Source of the DNA: Paramisgurnus dabryanus
Taxonomy: Eukaryota; Chordata; Actinopteri; Cypriniformes; Cobitidae
Reading direction: 5' to 3'
DNA: 64,000 nucleotides
Assembly: GCF_030506205.2 (NCBI RefSeq)
Contig: NC_133359.1
Coordinates: 31,245,344 to 31,309,343 of the forward strand
Of this stretch, positions 49,501-63,300 are shown one piece after another (position 1 is the stretch's first letter; every line of letters starts with the position of its first letter). The position numbers and the translations under genes were made by a program. The notes beneath the pieces were generated by a model. That model was not told the DNA's origin, did no database searches, and saw nothing but the letters and a program-made list of their open reading frames with translations.

Positions 49501-52500
49501 AGTAAATTATGAAAGAATTTTCATTGAACCTATAAAATTCCATCATTTTTTTATTCCTACTATGGGAGTCAATGGTCACTATCTGCTGTGGGTTTACCAT
49601 CATTCCTCAAAATATTTTCTTTTGTGTTGATCAGAAAAAAACTAATGCATACAGGTTTAAAACAACACAAGGATGAATAAATTATGAAAGAATTTTCATT
49701 GAACCTAAAAAATTCCATCATTTTTTTATTCCTACTATGGGAGTCAATGGTCACTATCTGCTGTGGGTTTACCATCATTCCTCAAAATATTTTCTTTTGT
49801 GTTTATTAGAAAAAAACGAATGCATACAGGTTTAAAACAACACAAGGATGAATAAATTATGAAAGAATTTTCATTGAACCTATAAAATTCCATCATTTTT
49901 TTATTCCTACTATGGGAGTCAATGGTCACTATCTGCTGTGGGTTTACTATCATTCCTCAAAATATTTTCTTTTGTGTTAATCAGAAAAAAAACTAATGCA
50001 TACACGTTTAAAAGAACACGAGGATGAGTAAATTATGAAAGAATTTTCATTGAACCTATAAAATTCCATCATTTTTTTAATCCTACTATGGGAGTCAATG
50101 GTCACTATCTGCTGTGGGTTTACCATCATTCCTCAAAATATTTTCTTTTGTGTTAATCAGAAAAAAACTAATGCATACAGGTTTAAAACAACACAAGGAT
50201 GAGTAAATTATGAAAGAATTTTCATTGAACCTATAAAATTCCATCATTTTTTTATTCCTACTATGGGAGTCAATGGTCACTATCTGCTGTGGGTTTACCA
50301 TCATTCCTCAAAATATTTTCTTTTGTGTTTATTAGAAAAAAACTAATGCATACAGGTTTAAAACAACACAAGGATGAGTAAATTATGAAAGAATTTTCAT
50401 TGAACCTATAAAATTCCATCATTTTTTTATTCCTACTATGGGAGTCAGTGGGTCACTATCTGCTGTGGGTTTACCATCATTCCTCAAAATATTTTCTTTT
50501 GTGTTGATCAGAAAAAAACTAATGCATACAGGTTTAAAACAACACAAGGATGAATAAATTATGAAAGAATTTTCATTGAACCTAAAAAATTCCATCATTT
50601 TTTTATTCCTACTATGGGAGTCAATGGTCACTATCTGCTGTGGGTTTACCATCATTCCTCAAAATATTTTCTTTTGTGTTTATTAGAAAAAAACGAATGC
50701 ATACAGGTTTAAAACAACACAAGGATGAATAAATTATGAAAGAATTTTCATTGAACCTATAAAATTCCATCATTTTTTTATTCCTACTATGGGAGTCAAT
50801 GGTCACTATCTGCTGTGGGTTTACCATCATTCCTCAAAATATTTTCTTTTGTGTTTATTAGAAAAAAACGAATGCATACAGGTTTAAAACAACACGAGGA
50901 TGAATAAATTATGAAAGAATTTTCATTGAACCTAAAAAATTCCATCATTTTTTTATTCCTACTATGGGAGTCAATGGTCACTATCTGCTGTGGGTTTACC
51001 ATCATTCCTCAAAATATTTTCATTTGTGTTTATTAGAAAAAAACGAATGCATACAGGTTTAAAACAACAGGAGGATGAATAAATTATGAAAGAATTTTCA
51101 TTGAACCTATAAAATTCCATCATTTTTTTATTCCTACTATGGGAGTCAGTGGGTCACTATCTGCTGTGGGTTTACCATCATTCCTCAAAATATTTTCTTT
51201 TGTGTTGATCAGAAAAAAACTAATGCATACAGGTTTAAAACAACACAAGGATGAGTAAATTATGAAAGAATTTTCATTGAACCTATAAAATTCCATCATT
51301 TTTTTATTCCTACTATGGGAGTCAATGGTCACTATCTGCTGTGGGTTTACCATCATTCCTCAAAATATTTTCTTTTGTGTTTATTAGAAAAAAACGAATG
51401 CATACAGGTTTAAAACAATACGAGGATGAATAAATTATGAAAGAATTTTCATTGAACCTAAAAAATTCCATCATTTTTTTATTCCTACTATGGGAGTCAA
51501 TGGTCACTATCTGCTGTGGGTTTACTATCATTCCTCAAAATATTTTCTTTTGTGTTAATCAGAAAAAAAACTAATGCATACACGTTTAAAAGAACACGAG
51601 AATGAGTAAATTATGAAAGAATTTTCATTGAACCTATAAAATTCCATCATTTTTTTATTCCTACTATGGGAGTCAGTGGGTCACTATCTGCTGTGGGTTT
51701 ACCATCATTCCTCAAAATATTTTCTTTTGTGTTGATCAGAAAAAAACTAATGCATACAGGTTTAAAACAACACAAGGATTAGTAAATTATGAAAGAATTT
51801 TCATTGAACCTATAAAATTCCATCATTTTTTTATTCCTACTATGGGAGTCAATGGTCACTATCTGCTGTGGGTTTACCATCATTCCTCAAAATATTTTCT
51901 TTTGTGTTGATCAGAAAAAAACTAATGCATACAGGTTTAAAACAACACAAGGATGAATAAATTATGAAAGAATTTTCATTGAACCTAAAAAATTCCATCA
52001 TTTTTTTATTCCTACTATGGGAGTCAATGGTCACTATCTGCTGTGGGTTTACCATCATTCCTCAAAATATTTTCTTTTGTGTTTATTAGAAAAAAACGAA
52101 TGCATACAGGTTTAAAACAACACAAGGATGAATAAATTATGAAAGAATTTTCATTGAACCTATAAAATTCCATCATTTTTTTATTCCTACTATGGGAGTC
52201 AATGGTCACTATCTGCTGTGGGTTTACTATCATTCCTCAAAATATTTTCTTTTGTGTTAATCAGAAAAAAAACTAATGCATACACGTTTAAAAGAACACG
52301 AGGATGAGTAAATTATGAAAGAATTTTCATTGAACCTATAAAATTCCATCATTTTTTTAATCCTACTATGGGAGTCAATGGTCACTATCTGCTGTGGGTT
52401 TACCATCATTCCTCAAAATATTTTCTTTTGTGTTAATCAGAAAAAAACTAATGCATACAGGTTTAAAACAACACAAGGATGAGTAAATTATGAAAGAATT

Positions 52501-54300
52501 TTCATTGAACCTATAAAATTCCATCATTTTTTTATTCCTACTATGGGAGTCAATGGTCACTATCTGCTGTGGGTTTACCATCATTCCTCAAAATATTTTC
52601 TTTTGTGTTTATTAGAAAAAAACTAATGCATACAGGTTTAAAACAACACAAGGATGAGTAAATTATGAAAGAATTTTCATTGAACCTATAAAATTCCATC
52701 ATTTTTTTATTCCTACTATGGGAGTCAGTGGGTCACTATCTGCTGTGGGTTTACCATCATTCCTCAAAATATTTTCTTTTGTGTTGATCAGAAAAAAACT
52801 AATGCATACAGGTTTAAAACAACACAAGGATGAATAAATTATGAAAGAATTTTCATTGAACCTAAAAAATTCCATCATTTTTTTATTCCTACTATGGGAG
52901 TCAATGGTCACTATCTGCTGTGGGTTTACCATCATTCCTCAAAATATTTTCTTTTGTGTTTATTAGAAAAAAACGAATGCATACAGGTTTAAAACAACAC
53001 AAGGATGAATAAATTATGAAAGAATTTTCATTGAACCTATAAAATTCCATCATTTTTTTATTCCTACTATGGGAGTCAATGGTCACTATCTGCTGTGGGT
53101 TTACCATCATTCCTCAAAATATTTTCTTTTGTGTTTATTAGAAAAAAACGAATGCATACAGGTTTAAAACAACACGAGGATGAATAAATTATGAAAGAAT
53201 TTTCATTGAACCTAAAAAATTCCATCATTTTTTTATTCCTACTATGGGAGTCAATGGTCACTATCTGCTGTGGGTTTACTATCATTCCTCAAAATATTTT
53301 CTTTTGTGTTAATCAGAAAAAAAACTAATGCATACACGTTTAAAAGAACACGAGGATGAGTAAATTATGAAAGAATTTTCATTGAACCTATAAAATTCCA
53401 TCATTTTTTTAATCCTACTATGGGAGTCAATGGTCACTATCTGCTGTGGGTTTACCATCATTCCTCAAAATATTTTCTTTTGTGTTGATCAGAAAAAAAC
53501 TAATGCATACAGGTTTAAAACAACACAAGGATGAGTAAATTATGAAAGAATTTTCATTGAACCTATAAAATTCCATCATTTTTTTATTCCTACTATGGGA
53601 GTCAATGGTCACTATCTGCTGTGGGTTTACCATCATTCCTCAAAATATTTTCTTTTGTGTTTATTAGAAAAAAACTAATGCATACAGGTTTAAAACAACA
53701 CAAGGATGAGTAAATTATGAAAGAATTTTCATTGAACCTATAAAATTCCATCATTTTTTTATTCCTACTATGGGAGTCAGTGGGTCACTATCTGCTGTGG
53801 GTTTACCATCATTCCTCAAAATATTTTCTTTTGTGTTGATCAGAAAAAAACTAATGCATACAGGTTTAAAACAACACAAGGATGAATAAATTATGAAAGA
53901 ATTTTCATTGAACCTAAAAAATTCCATCATTTTTTTATTCCTACTATGGGAGTCAATGGTCACTATCTGCTGTGGGTTTACCATCATTCCTCAAAATATT
54001 TTCTTTTGTGTTTATTAGAAAAAAACGAATGCATACAGGTTTAAAACAACACAAGGATGAATAAATTATGAAAGAATTTTCATTGAACCTATAAAATTCC
54101 ATCATTTTTTTATTCCTACTATGGGAGTCAATGGTCACTATCTGCTGTGGGTTTACCATCATTCCTCAAAATATTTTCTTTTGTGTTTATTAGAAAAAAA
54201 CGAATGCATACAGGTTTAAAACAACACGAGGATGAATAAATTATGAAAGAATTTTCATTGAACCTAAAAAATTCCATCATTTTTTTATTCCTACTATGGG
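43600..54300 (+). repeat. Duplicated satellite segment of about 4.5 kb (offsets 5962 and 6664 bp)
   Basis: The subtype series from about 43700 to 45500 recurs 5962 bp (34 monomers) later at about 49700 to 51500. The series from about 45700 to 47700 recurs 6664 bp (38 monomers) later at about 52375 to 54300. The 4-monomer difference marks an indel between the two copies. Each copy contains a 1052-bp six-monomer unit repeated once. Confidence 0.65.
48410..49490 (+). repeat. Trimeric higher-order repeat, 526-bp unit
   Basis: The private variant GACTAG (in place of GATGAG or GATTAG) lies at 48445 and 48971, 526 bp or three monomers apart. The flanking monomers match in order: GGACTAG, GGATTAG, then CACGAGAATGAG. 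This marks a local three-monomer duplication. Confidence 0.75.
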
Positions 54301-54360
54301 AGTCAATGGTCACTATCTGCTGTGGGTTTACCATCATTCCTCAAAATATTTTCTTTTGTG

Positions 54361-57300
54361 TTGATCAGAAAAAAACTAATACATACAGGTTTAAAACAAC
54401 ACAAGGATGAATAAATTATGAAAGAATTTTCATTGAACCTATAAAATTCCATCATTTTTTTAATCCTACTATGGGAGTCAATGGTCACTATCTGCTGTGG
54501 GTTTACCATCATTCCTCAAAATATTTTCTTTTGTGTTAATCAGAAAAAAACTACTGCATACAGGTTTAAAACAACACAAGGATGAGTAAATTATGAAAGA
54601 ATTTTCATTGAACCTATAAAATTCCATCATTTTTTTATTCCTACTATGGGAGTCAGTGGGTCACTATCTGCTGTGGGTTTACCATCATTCCTCAAAATAT
54701 TTTCTTTTGTGTTGATCAGAAAAAACTAATGCATACAGGTTTAAAACAACACAAGGATGAATAAATTATGAAAGAATTTTCATTGAACCTCAAAAATTCC
54801 ATCATTTTTTTATTCCTACTATGGGAGTCAATGGTCACTATCTGCTGTGGGTTTACCATCATTCCTCAAAATATTTTCTTTTGTGTTTATTAGAAAAAAA
54901 CGAATGCATACAGGTTTAAAACAACACAAGGATGAATAAATTATGAAAGAATTTTCATTGAACCTATAAAATTCCTTCATTTTTTTATTCCTACTATGGG
55001 AGTCAATGGTCACTATCTGCTGTGGGTTTACTATCATTCCTCAAAATATTTTCTTTTGTGTTAATCAGAAAAAAAATAATGCATACACGTTTAAAAGAAC
55101 ACGAGGATGAGTAAATTATGAAAGAATTTTCATTGAACCTATAAAATTCCATCATTTTTTTAATCCTACTATGGGAGTCAATGGTCACTATCTGCTGTGG
55201 GTTTACCATCATTCCTCAAAATATTTTCTTTTGTGTTAATCAGAAAAAAACTAATGCATACAGATTTAAAACAACACAAGGATGAGTAAATTATGAAAGA
55301 ATTTTCATTGAACCTATAAAATTCCATCATTTTTTTATTCCTACTATGGGAGTCAATGGTCACTATCTGCTGTGGGTTTACCATCATTCCTCAAAATATT
55401 TTCTTTTGTGTTTATTAGAAAAAAACGAATGCATACAGGTTTAAAACAACACGAGGATGAATAAATTATGAAAGAATTTTCATTGAACCTAAAAAATTCC
55501 ATCATTTTTTTATTCCTACTATGGGAGTCAATGGTCACTATCTGCTGTGGGTTTACCATCATTCCTCAAAATATTTTCTTTTGTGTTTATTAGAAAAAAA
55601 CTAATGCATACAGGTTTAAAACAACACAAGGATGAGTAATTATGTAAGAATTTTCATTGAACCTATAAAATTCCATCATTTTTTATTCCTACTATGGGAG
55701 TCAATGGTCACTATCTGCTGTGGGTTTACCATCATTCCTCAAAATATTTCCTTTTGTGTTGATCAGAAAAAACTAATGCATACAGGTTTAAAACAACACA
55801 AGGATGAGTAAATTATGAAAGAATTTTCATTGAACCTATAAAATTCCATCATTTTTTTATTCCTACTATGGGAGTCAGTGGGTCACTATCTGCTGTGGGT
55901 TTACCATCATTCCTCAAAATATTTTCTTTTGTGTTGATCAGAAAAAAACTAATGCATACAGGTTTAAAACAACACAAGGATGAGTAAATTATGAAAGAAT
56001 TTTCATTGAACCTATAAAATTCCATCATTTTTTTATTCCTACTATGGGAGTCAATGGTCACTATCTGCTGTGGGTTTACCATCATTCCTCAAAATATTTT
56101 CTTTTGTGTTTATTAGAAAAAAACGAATGCATACAGGTTTAAAACAACACGAGGATGAATAAATTATGAAAGAATTTTCATTGAACCTAAAAAATTCCAT
56201 CATTTTTTTATTCCTACTATGGGAGTCAATGGTCACTATCTGCTGTGGGTTTACTATCATTCCTCAAAATATTTTCTTTTGTGTTAATCAGAAAAAAAAC
56301 TAATGCATACACGTTTTAAAGAACACGAGAATGAGTAAATTATGAAAGAATTTTCATTGAACCTATAAAATTCCATCATTTTTTTATTCCTACTATGGGA
56401 GTCAGTGGGTCACTATCTGCTGTGGGTTTACCATCATTCCTCAAAATATTTTCTTTTGTGTTGATCAGAAAAAAACTAATGCATACAGGTTTAAAACAAC
56501 ACAAGGATGAGTAAATTATGAAAGAATTTTCATTGAACCTATAAAATTCCATCATTTTTTTATTCCTACTATGGGAGTCAATGGTCACTATCTGCTGTGG
56601 GTTTACCATCATTCCTCAAAATATTTTCTTTTGTGTTTATTAGAAAAAAACGAATGCATACAGGTTTAAAACAACACGAGGATGAATAAATTATGAAAGA
56701 ATTTTCATTGAACCTAAAAAATTCCATCATTTTTTTATTCCTACTATGGGAGTCAATGGTCACTATCTGCTGTGGGTTTACCATCATTCCTCAAAATATT
56801 TTCTTTTGTGTTTATTAGAAAAAAACGAATGCATACAGGTTTAAAACAACACGAGGATGAATAAATTATGAAAGAATTTTCATTGAACCTATAAAATTCC
56901 ATCATTTTTTTATTCCTACTATGGGAGTCAGTGGGTCACTATCTGCTGTGGGTTTACCATCATTCCTCAAAATATTTTCTTTTGTGTTGATCAGAAAAAA
57001 ACTAATACATACAGGTTTAAAACAACACAAGGATGAATAAATTATGAAAGAATTTTCATTGAACCTATAAAATTCCATCATTTTTTTAATCCTACTATGG
57101 GAGTCAATGGTCACTATCTGCTGTGGGTTTACCATCATTCCTCAAAATATTTTCTTTTGTGTTAATCAGAAAAAAACTACTGCATACAGGTTTAAAACAA
57201 CACAAGGATGAGTAAATTATGAAAGAATTTTCATTGAACCTATAAAATTCCATCATTTTTTTATTCCTACTATGGGAGTCAATGGTCACTATCTGCTGTG

Positions 57301-60300
57301 GGTTTACCATCATTCCTCAAAATATTTTCTTTTGTGTTTATTAGAAAAAAACTAATGCATACAGGTTTAAAACAACACAAGGATGAGTAAATTATGAAAG
57401 AATTTTCATTGAACCTATAAAATTCCATCATTTTTTTATTCCTACTATGGGAGTCAGTGGGTCACTATCTGCTGTGGGTTTACCATCATTCCTCAAAATA
57501 TTTTCTTTTGTGTTGATCAGAAAAAAACTAATGCATACAGGTTTAAAACAACACAAGGATGAATAAATTATGAAAGAATTTTCATTGAACCTAAAAAATT
57601 CCATCATTTTTTTATTCCTACTATGGGAGTCAATGGTCACTATCTGCTGTGGGTTTACCATCATTCCTCAAAATATTTTCTTTTGTGTTTATTAGAAAAA
57701 AACGAATGCATACAGGTTTAAAACAACACAAGGATGAATAAATTATGAAAGAATTTTCATTGAACCTATAAAATTCCATCATTTTTTTATTCCTACTATG
57801 GGAGTCAATGGTCACTATCTGCTGTGGGTTTACTATCATTCCTCAAAATATTTTCTTTTGTGTTGATCAGAAAAAAACTAATGCATACAGGTTTAAAACA
57901 ACACAAGGATGAATAAATTATGAAAGAATTTTCATTGAACCTAAAAAATTCCATCATTTTTTTATTCCTACTATGGGAGTCAATGGTCACTATCTGCTGT
58001 GGGTTTACCATCATTCCTCAAAATATTTTCTTTTGTGTTTATTAGAAAAAAACGAATGCATACAGGTTTAAAACAACACAAGGATGAATAAATTATGAAA
58101 GAATTTTCATTGAACCTATAAAATTCCATCATTTTTTTATTCCTACTATGGGAGTCAATGGTCACTATCTGCTGTGGGTTTACTATCATTCCTCAAAATA
58201 TTTTCTTTTGTGTTAATCAGAAAAAAAACTAATGCATACACGTTTAAAAGAACACGAGGATGAGTAAATTATGAAAGAATTTTCATTGAACCTATAAAAT
58301 TCCATCATTTTTTTAATCCTACTATGGGAGTCAATGGTCACTATCTGCTGTGGGTTTACCATCATTCCTCAAAATATTTTCTTTTGTGTTGATCAGAAAA
58401 AAACTAATGCATACAGGTTTAAAACAACACAAGGATGAGTAAATTATGAAAGAATTTTCATTGAACCTATAAAATTCCATCATTTTTTTATTCCTACTAT
58501 GGGAGTCAATGGTCACTATCTGCTGTGGGTTTACCATCATTCCTCAAAATATTTTCTTTTGTGTTTATTAGAAAAAAACTAATGCATACAGGTTTAAAAC
58601 AACACAAGGATGAGTAAATTATGAAAGAATTTTCATTGAACCTATAAAATTCCATCATTTTTTTATTCCTACTATGGGAGTCAGTGGGTCACTATCTGCT
58701 GTGGGTTTACCATCATTCCTCAAAATATTTTCTTTTGTGTTGATCAGAAAAAAACTAATGCATACAGGTTTAAAACAACACAAGGATGAATAAATTATGA
58801 AAGAATTTTCATTGAACCTAAAAAATTCCATCATTTTTTTATTCCTACTATGGGAGTCAATGGTCACTATCTGCTGTGGGTTTACCATCATTCCTCAAAA
58901 TATTTTCTTTTGTGTTTATTAGAAAAAAACGAATGCATACAGGTTTAAAACAACACAAGGATGAATAAATTATGAAAGAATTTTCATTGACCTATAAAAT
59001 TCCATCATTTTTTTATTCCTACTATGGGAGTCAATGGTCACTATCTGCTGTGGGTTTACCATCATTCCTCAAAATATTTTCTTTTGTGTTTATTAGAAAA
59101 AAACGAATGCATACAGGTTTAAAACAACACGAGGATGAATAAATTATGAAAGAATTTTCATTGAACCTAAAAAATTCCATCATTTTTTTATTCCTACTAT
59201 GGGAGTCAATGGTCACTATCTGCTGTGGGTTTACCATCATTCCTCAAAATATTTTCTTTTGTGTTGATCAGAAAAAAACTAATACATACAGGTTTAAAAC
59301 AACACAAGGATGAATAAATTATGAAAGAATTTTCATTGAACCTATAAAATTCCATCATTTTTTTAATCCTACTATGGGAGTCAATGGTCACTATCTGCTG
59401 TGGGTTTACCATCATTCCTCAAAATATTTTCTTTTGTGTTAATCAGAAAAAAACTACTGCATACAGGTTTAAAACAACACAAGGATGAGTAAATTATGAA
59501 AGAATTTTCATTGAACCTATAAAATTCCATCATTTTTTTATTCCTACTATGGGAGTCAGTGGGTCACTATCTGCTGTGGGTTTACCATCATTCCTCAAAA
59601 TATTTTCTTTTGTGTTGATCAGAAAAAAACTAATGCATACAGGTTTAAAACAACACAAGGATGAATAAATTATGAAAGAATTTTCATTGAACCTCAAAAA
59701 TTCCATCATTTTTTTATTCCTACTATGGGAGTCAATGGTCACTATCTGCTGTGGGTTTACCATCATTCCTCAAAATATTTTCTTTTGTGTTTATTAGAAA
59801 AAAACGAATGCATACAGGTTTAAAACAACACAAGGATGAATAAATTATGAAAGAATTTTCATTGAACCTATAAAATTCCTTCATTTTTTTATTCCTACTA
59901 TGGGAGTCAATGGTCACTATCTGCTGTGGGTTTACTATCATTCCTCAAAATATTTTCTTTTGTGTTAATCAGAAAAAAAACTAATGCATACACGTTTAAA
60001 AGAACACGAGGATGAGTAAATTATGAAAGAATTTTCATTGAACCTATAAAATTCCATCATTTTTTTAATCCTACTATGGGAGTCAATGGTCACTATCTGC
60101 TGTGGGTTTACCATCATTCCTCAAAATATTTTCTTTTGTGTTAATCAGAAAAAAACTAATGCATACAGATTTAAAACAACACAAGGATGAGTAAATTATG
60201 AAAGAATTTTCATTGAACCTATAAAATTCCATCATTTTTTTATTCCTACTATGGGAGTCAATGGTCACTATCTGCTGTGGGTTTACCATCATTCCTCAAA

Positions 60301-63300
60301 ATATTTTCTTTTGTGTTTATTAGAAAAAAACTAATGCATACAGGTTTAAAACAACACAAGGATGAGTAATTATGTAAGAATTTTCATTGAACCTATAAAA
60401 TTCCATCATTTTTTATTCCTACTATGGGAGTCAATGGTCACTATCTGCTGTGGGTTTACCATCATTCCTCAAAATATTTTCTTTTGTGTTGATCAGAAAA
60501 AACTAATGCATACAGGTTTAAAACAACACAAGGATGAGTAAATTATGAAAGAATTTTCATTGAACCTATAAAATTCCATCATTTTTTTATTCCTACTATG
60601 GGAGTCAATGGTCACTATCTGCTGTGGGTTTACCATCATTCCTCAAAATATTTTCTTTTGTGTTTATTAGAAAAAAACGAATGCATACAGGTTTAAAACA
60701 ACACGAGGATGAATAAATTATGAAAGAATTTTCATTGAACCTAAAAAATTCCATCATTTTTTTATTCCTACTATGGGAGTCAATGGTCACTATCTGCTGT
60801 GGGTTTACTATCATTCCTCAAAATATTTTCTTTTGTGTTAATCAGAAAAAAAACTAATGCATACACGTTTTAAAGAACACGAGAATGAGTAAATTATGAA
60901 AGAATTTTCATTGAACCTATAAAATTCCATCATTTTTTTATTCCTACTATGGGAGTCAGTGGGTCACTATCTGCTGTGGGTTTACCATCATTCCTCAAAA
61001 TATTTTCTTTTGTGTTGATCAGAAAAAAACTAATGCATACAGGTTTAAAACAACACAAGGATAAGTAAATTATGAAAGAATTTTCATTGAACCTATAAAA
61101 TTCCATCATTTTTTTATTCCTACTATGGGAGTCAATGGTCACTATCTGCTGTGGGTTTACCATCATTCCTCAAAATATTTTCTTTTGTGTTTATTAGAAA
61201 AAAACGAATGCATACAGGTTTAAAACAACACGAGGATGAATAAATTATGAAAGAATTTTCATTGAACCTAAAAAATTCCATCATTTTTTTATTCCTACTA
61301 TGGGAGTCAATGGTCACTATCTGCTGTGGGTTTACCATCATTCCTCAAAATATTTTCTTTTGTGTTTATTAGAAAAAAACGAATGCATACAGGTTTAAAA
61401 CAACACGAGGATGAATAAATTATGAAAGAATTTTCATTGAACCTATAAAATTCCATCATTTTTTTATTCCTACTATGGGAGTCAGTGGGTCACTATCTGC
61501 TGTGGGTTTACCATCATTCCTCAAAATATTTTCTTTTGTGTTGATCAGAAAAAAACTAATACATACAGGTTTAAAACAACACAAGGATGAATAAATTATG
61601 AAAGAATTTTCATTGAACCTATAAAATTCCATCATTTTTTTAATCCTACTATGGGAGTCAATGGTCACTATCTGCTGTGGGTTTACCATCATTCCTCAAA
61701 ATATTTTCTTTTGTGTTAATCAGAAAAAAACTACTGCATACAGGTTTAAAACAACACAAGGATGAGTAAATTATGAAAGAATTTTCATTGAACCTATAAA
61801 ATTCCATCATTTTTTTATTCCTACTATGGGAGTCAGTGGGTCACTATCTGCTGTGGGTTTACCATCATTCCTCAAAATATTTTCTTTTGTGTTGATCAGA
61901 AAAAAACTAATGCATACAGGTTTAAAACAACACAAGGATGAATAAATTATGAAAGAATTTTCATTGAACCTCAAAAATTCCATCATTTTTTTATTCCTAC
62001 TATGGGAGTCAATGGTCACTATCTGCTGTGGGTTTACCATCATTCCTCAAAATATTTTCTTTTGTGTTTATTAGAAAAAAACGAATGCATACAGGTTTAA
62101 AACAACACAAGGATGAATAAATTATGAAAGAATTTTCATTGAACCTATAAAATTCCTTCATTTTTTTATTCCTACTATGGGAGTCAATGGTCACTATCTG
62201 CTGTGGGTTTACTATCATTCCTCAAAATATTTTCTTTTGTGTTAATCAGAAAAAAAATAATGCATACACGTTTAAAAGAACACGAGGATGAGTAAATTAT
62301 GAAAGAATTTTCATTGAACCTATAAAATTCCATCATTTTTTTAATCCTACTATGGGAGTCAATGGTCACTATCTGCTGTGGGTTTACCATCATTCCTCAA
62401 AATATTTTCTTTTGTGTTAATCAGAAAAAAACTAATGCATACAGATTTAAAACAACACAAGGATGAGTAAATTATGAAAGAATTTTCATTGAACCTATAA
62501 AATTCCATCATTTTTTTATTCCTACTATGGGAGTCAATGGTCACTATCTGCTGTGGGTTTACCATCATTCCTCAAAATATTTTCTTTTGTGTTTATTAGA
62601 AAAAAACTAATGCATACAGGTTTAAAACAACACAAGGATGAGTAATTATGTAAGAATTTTCATTGAACCTATAAAATTCCATCATTTTTTATTCCTACTA
62701 TGGGAGTCAATGGTCACTATCTGCTGTGGGTTTACCATCATTCCTCAAAATATTTTCTTTTGTGTTGATCAGAAAAAACTAATGCATACAGGTTTAAAAC
62801 AACACAAGGATGAGTAAATTATGAAAGAATTTTCATTGAACCTATAAAATTCCATCATTTTTTTATTCCTACTATGGGAGTCAGTGGGTCACTATCTGCT
62901 GTGGGTTTACCATCATTCCTCAAAATATTTTCTTTTGTGTTGATCAGAAAAAAACTAATGCATACAGGTTTAAAACAACACAAGGATGAGTAAATTATGA
63001 AAGAATTTTCATTGAACCTATAAAATTCCATCATTTTTTTATTCCTACTATGGGAGTCAATGGTCACTATCTGCTGTGGGTTTACCATCATTCCTCAAAA
63101 TATTTTCTTTTGTGTTTATTAGAAAAAAACGAATGCATACAGGTTTAAAACAACACGAGGATGAATAAATTATGAAAGAATTTTCATTGAACCTAAAAAA
63201 TTCCATCATTTTTTTATTCCTACTATGGGAGTCAATGGTCACTATCTGCTGTGGGTTTACTATCATTCCTCAAAATATTTTCTTTTGTGTTAATCAGAAA

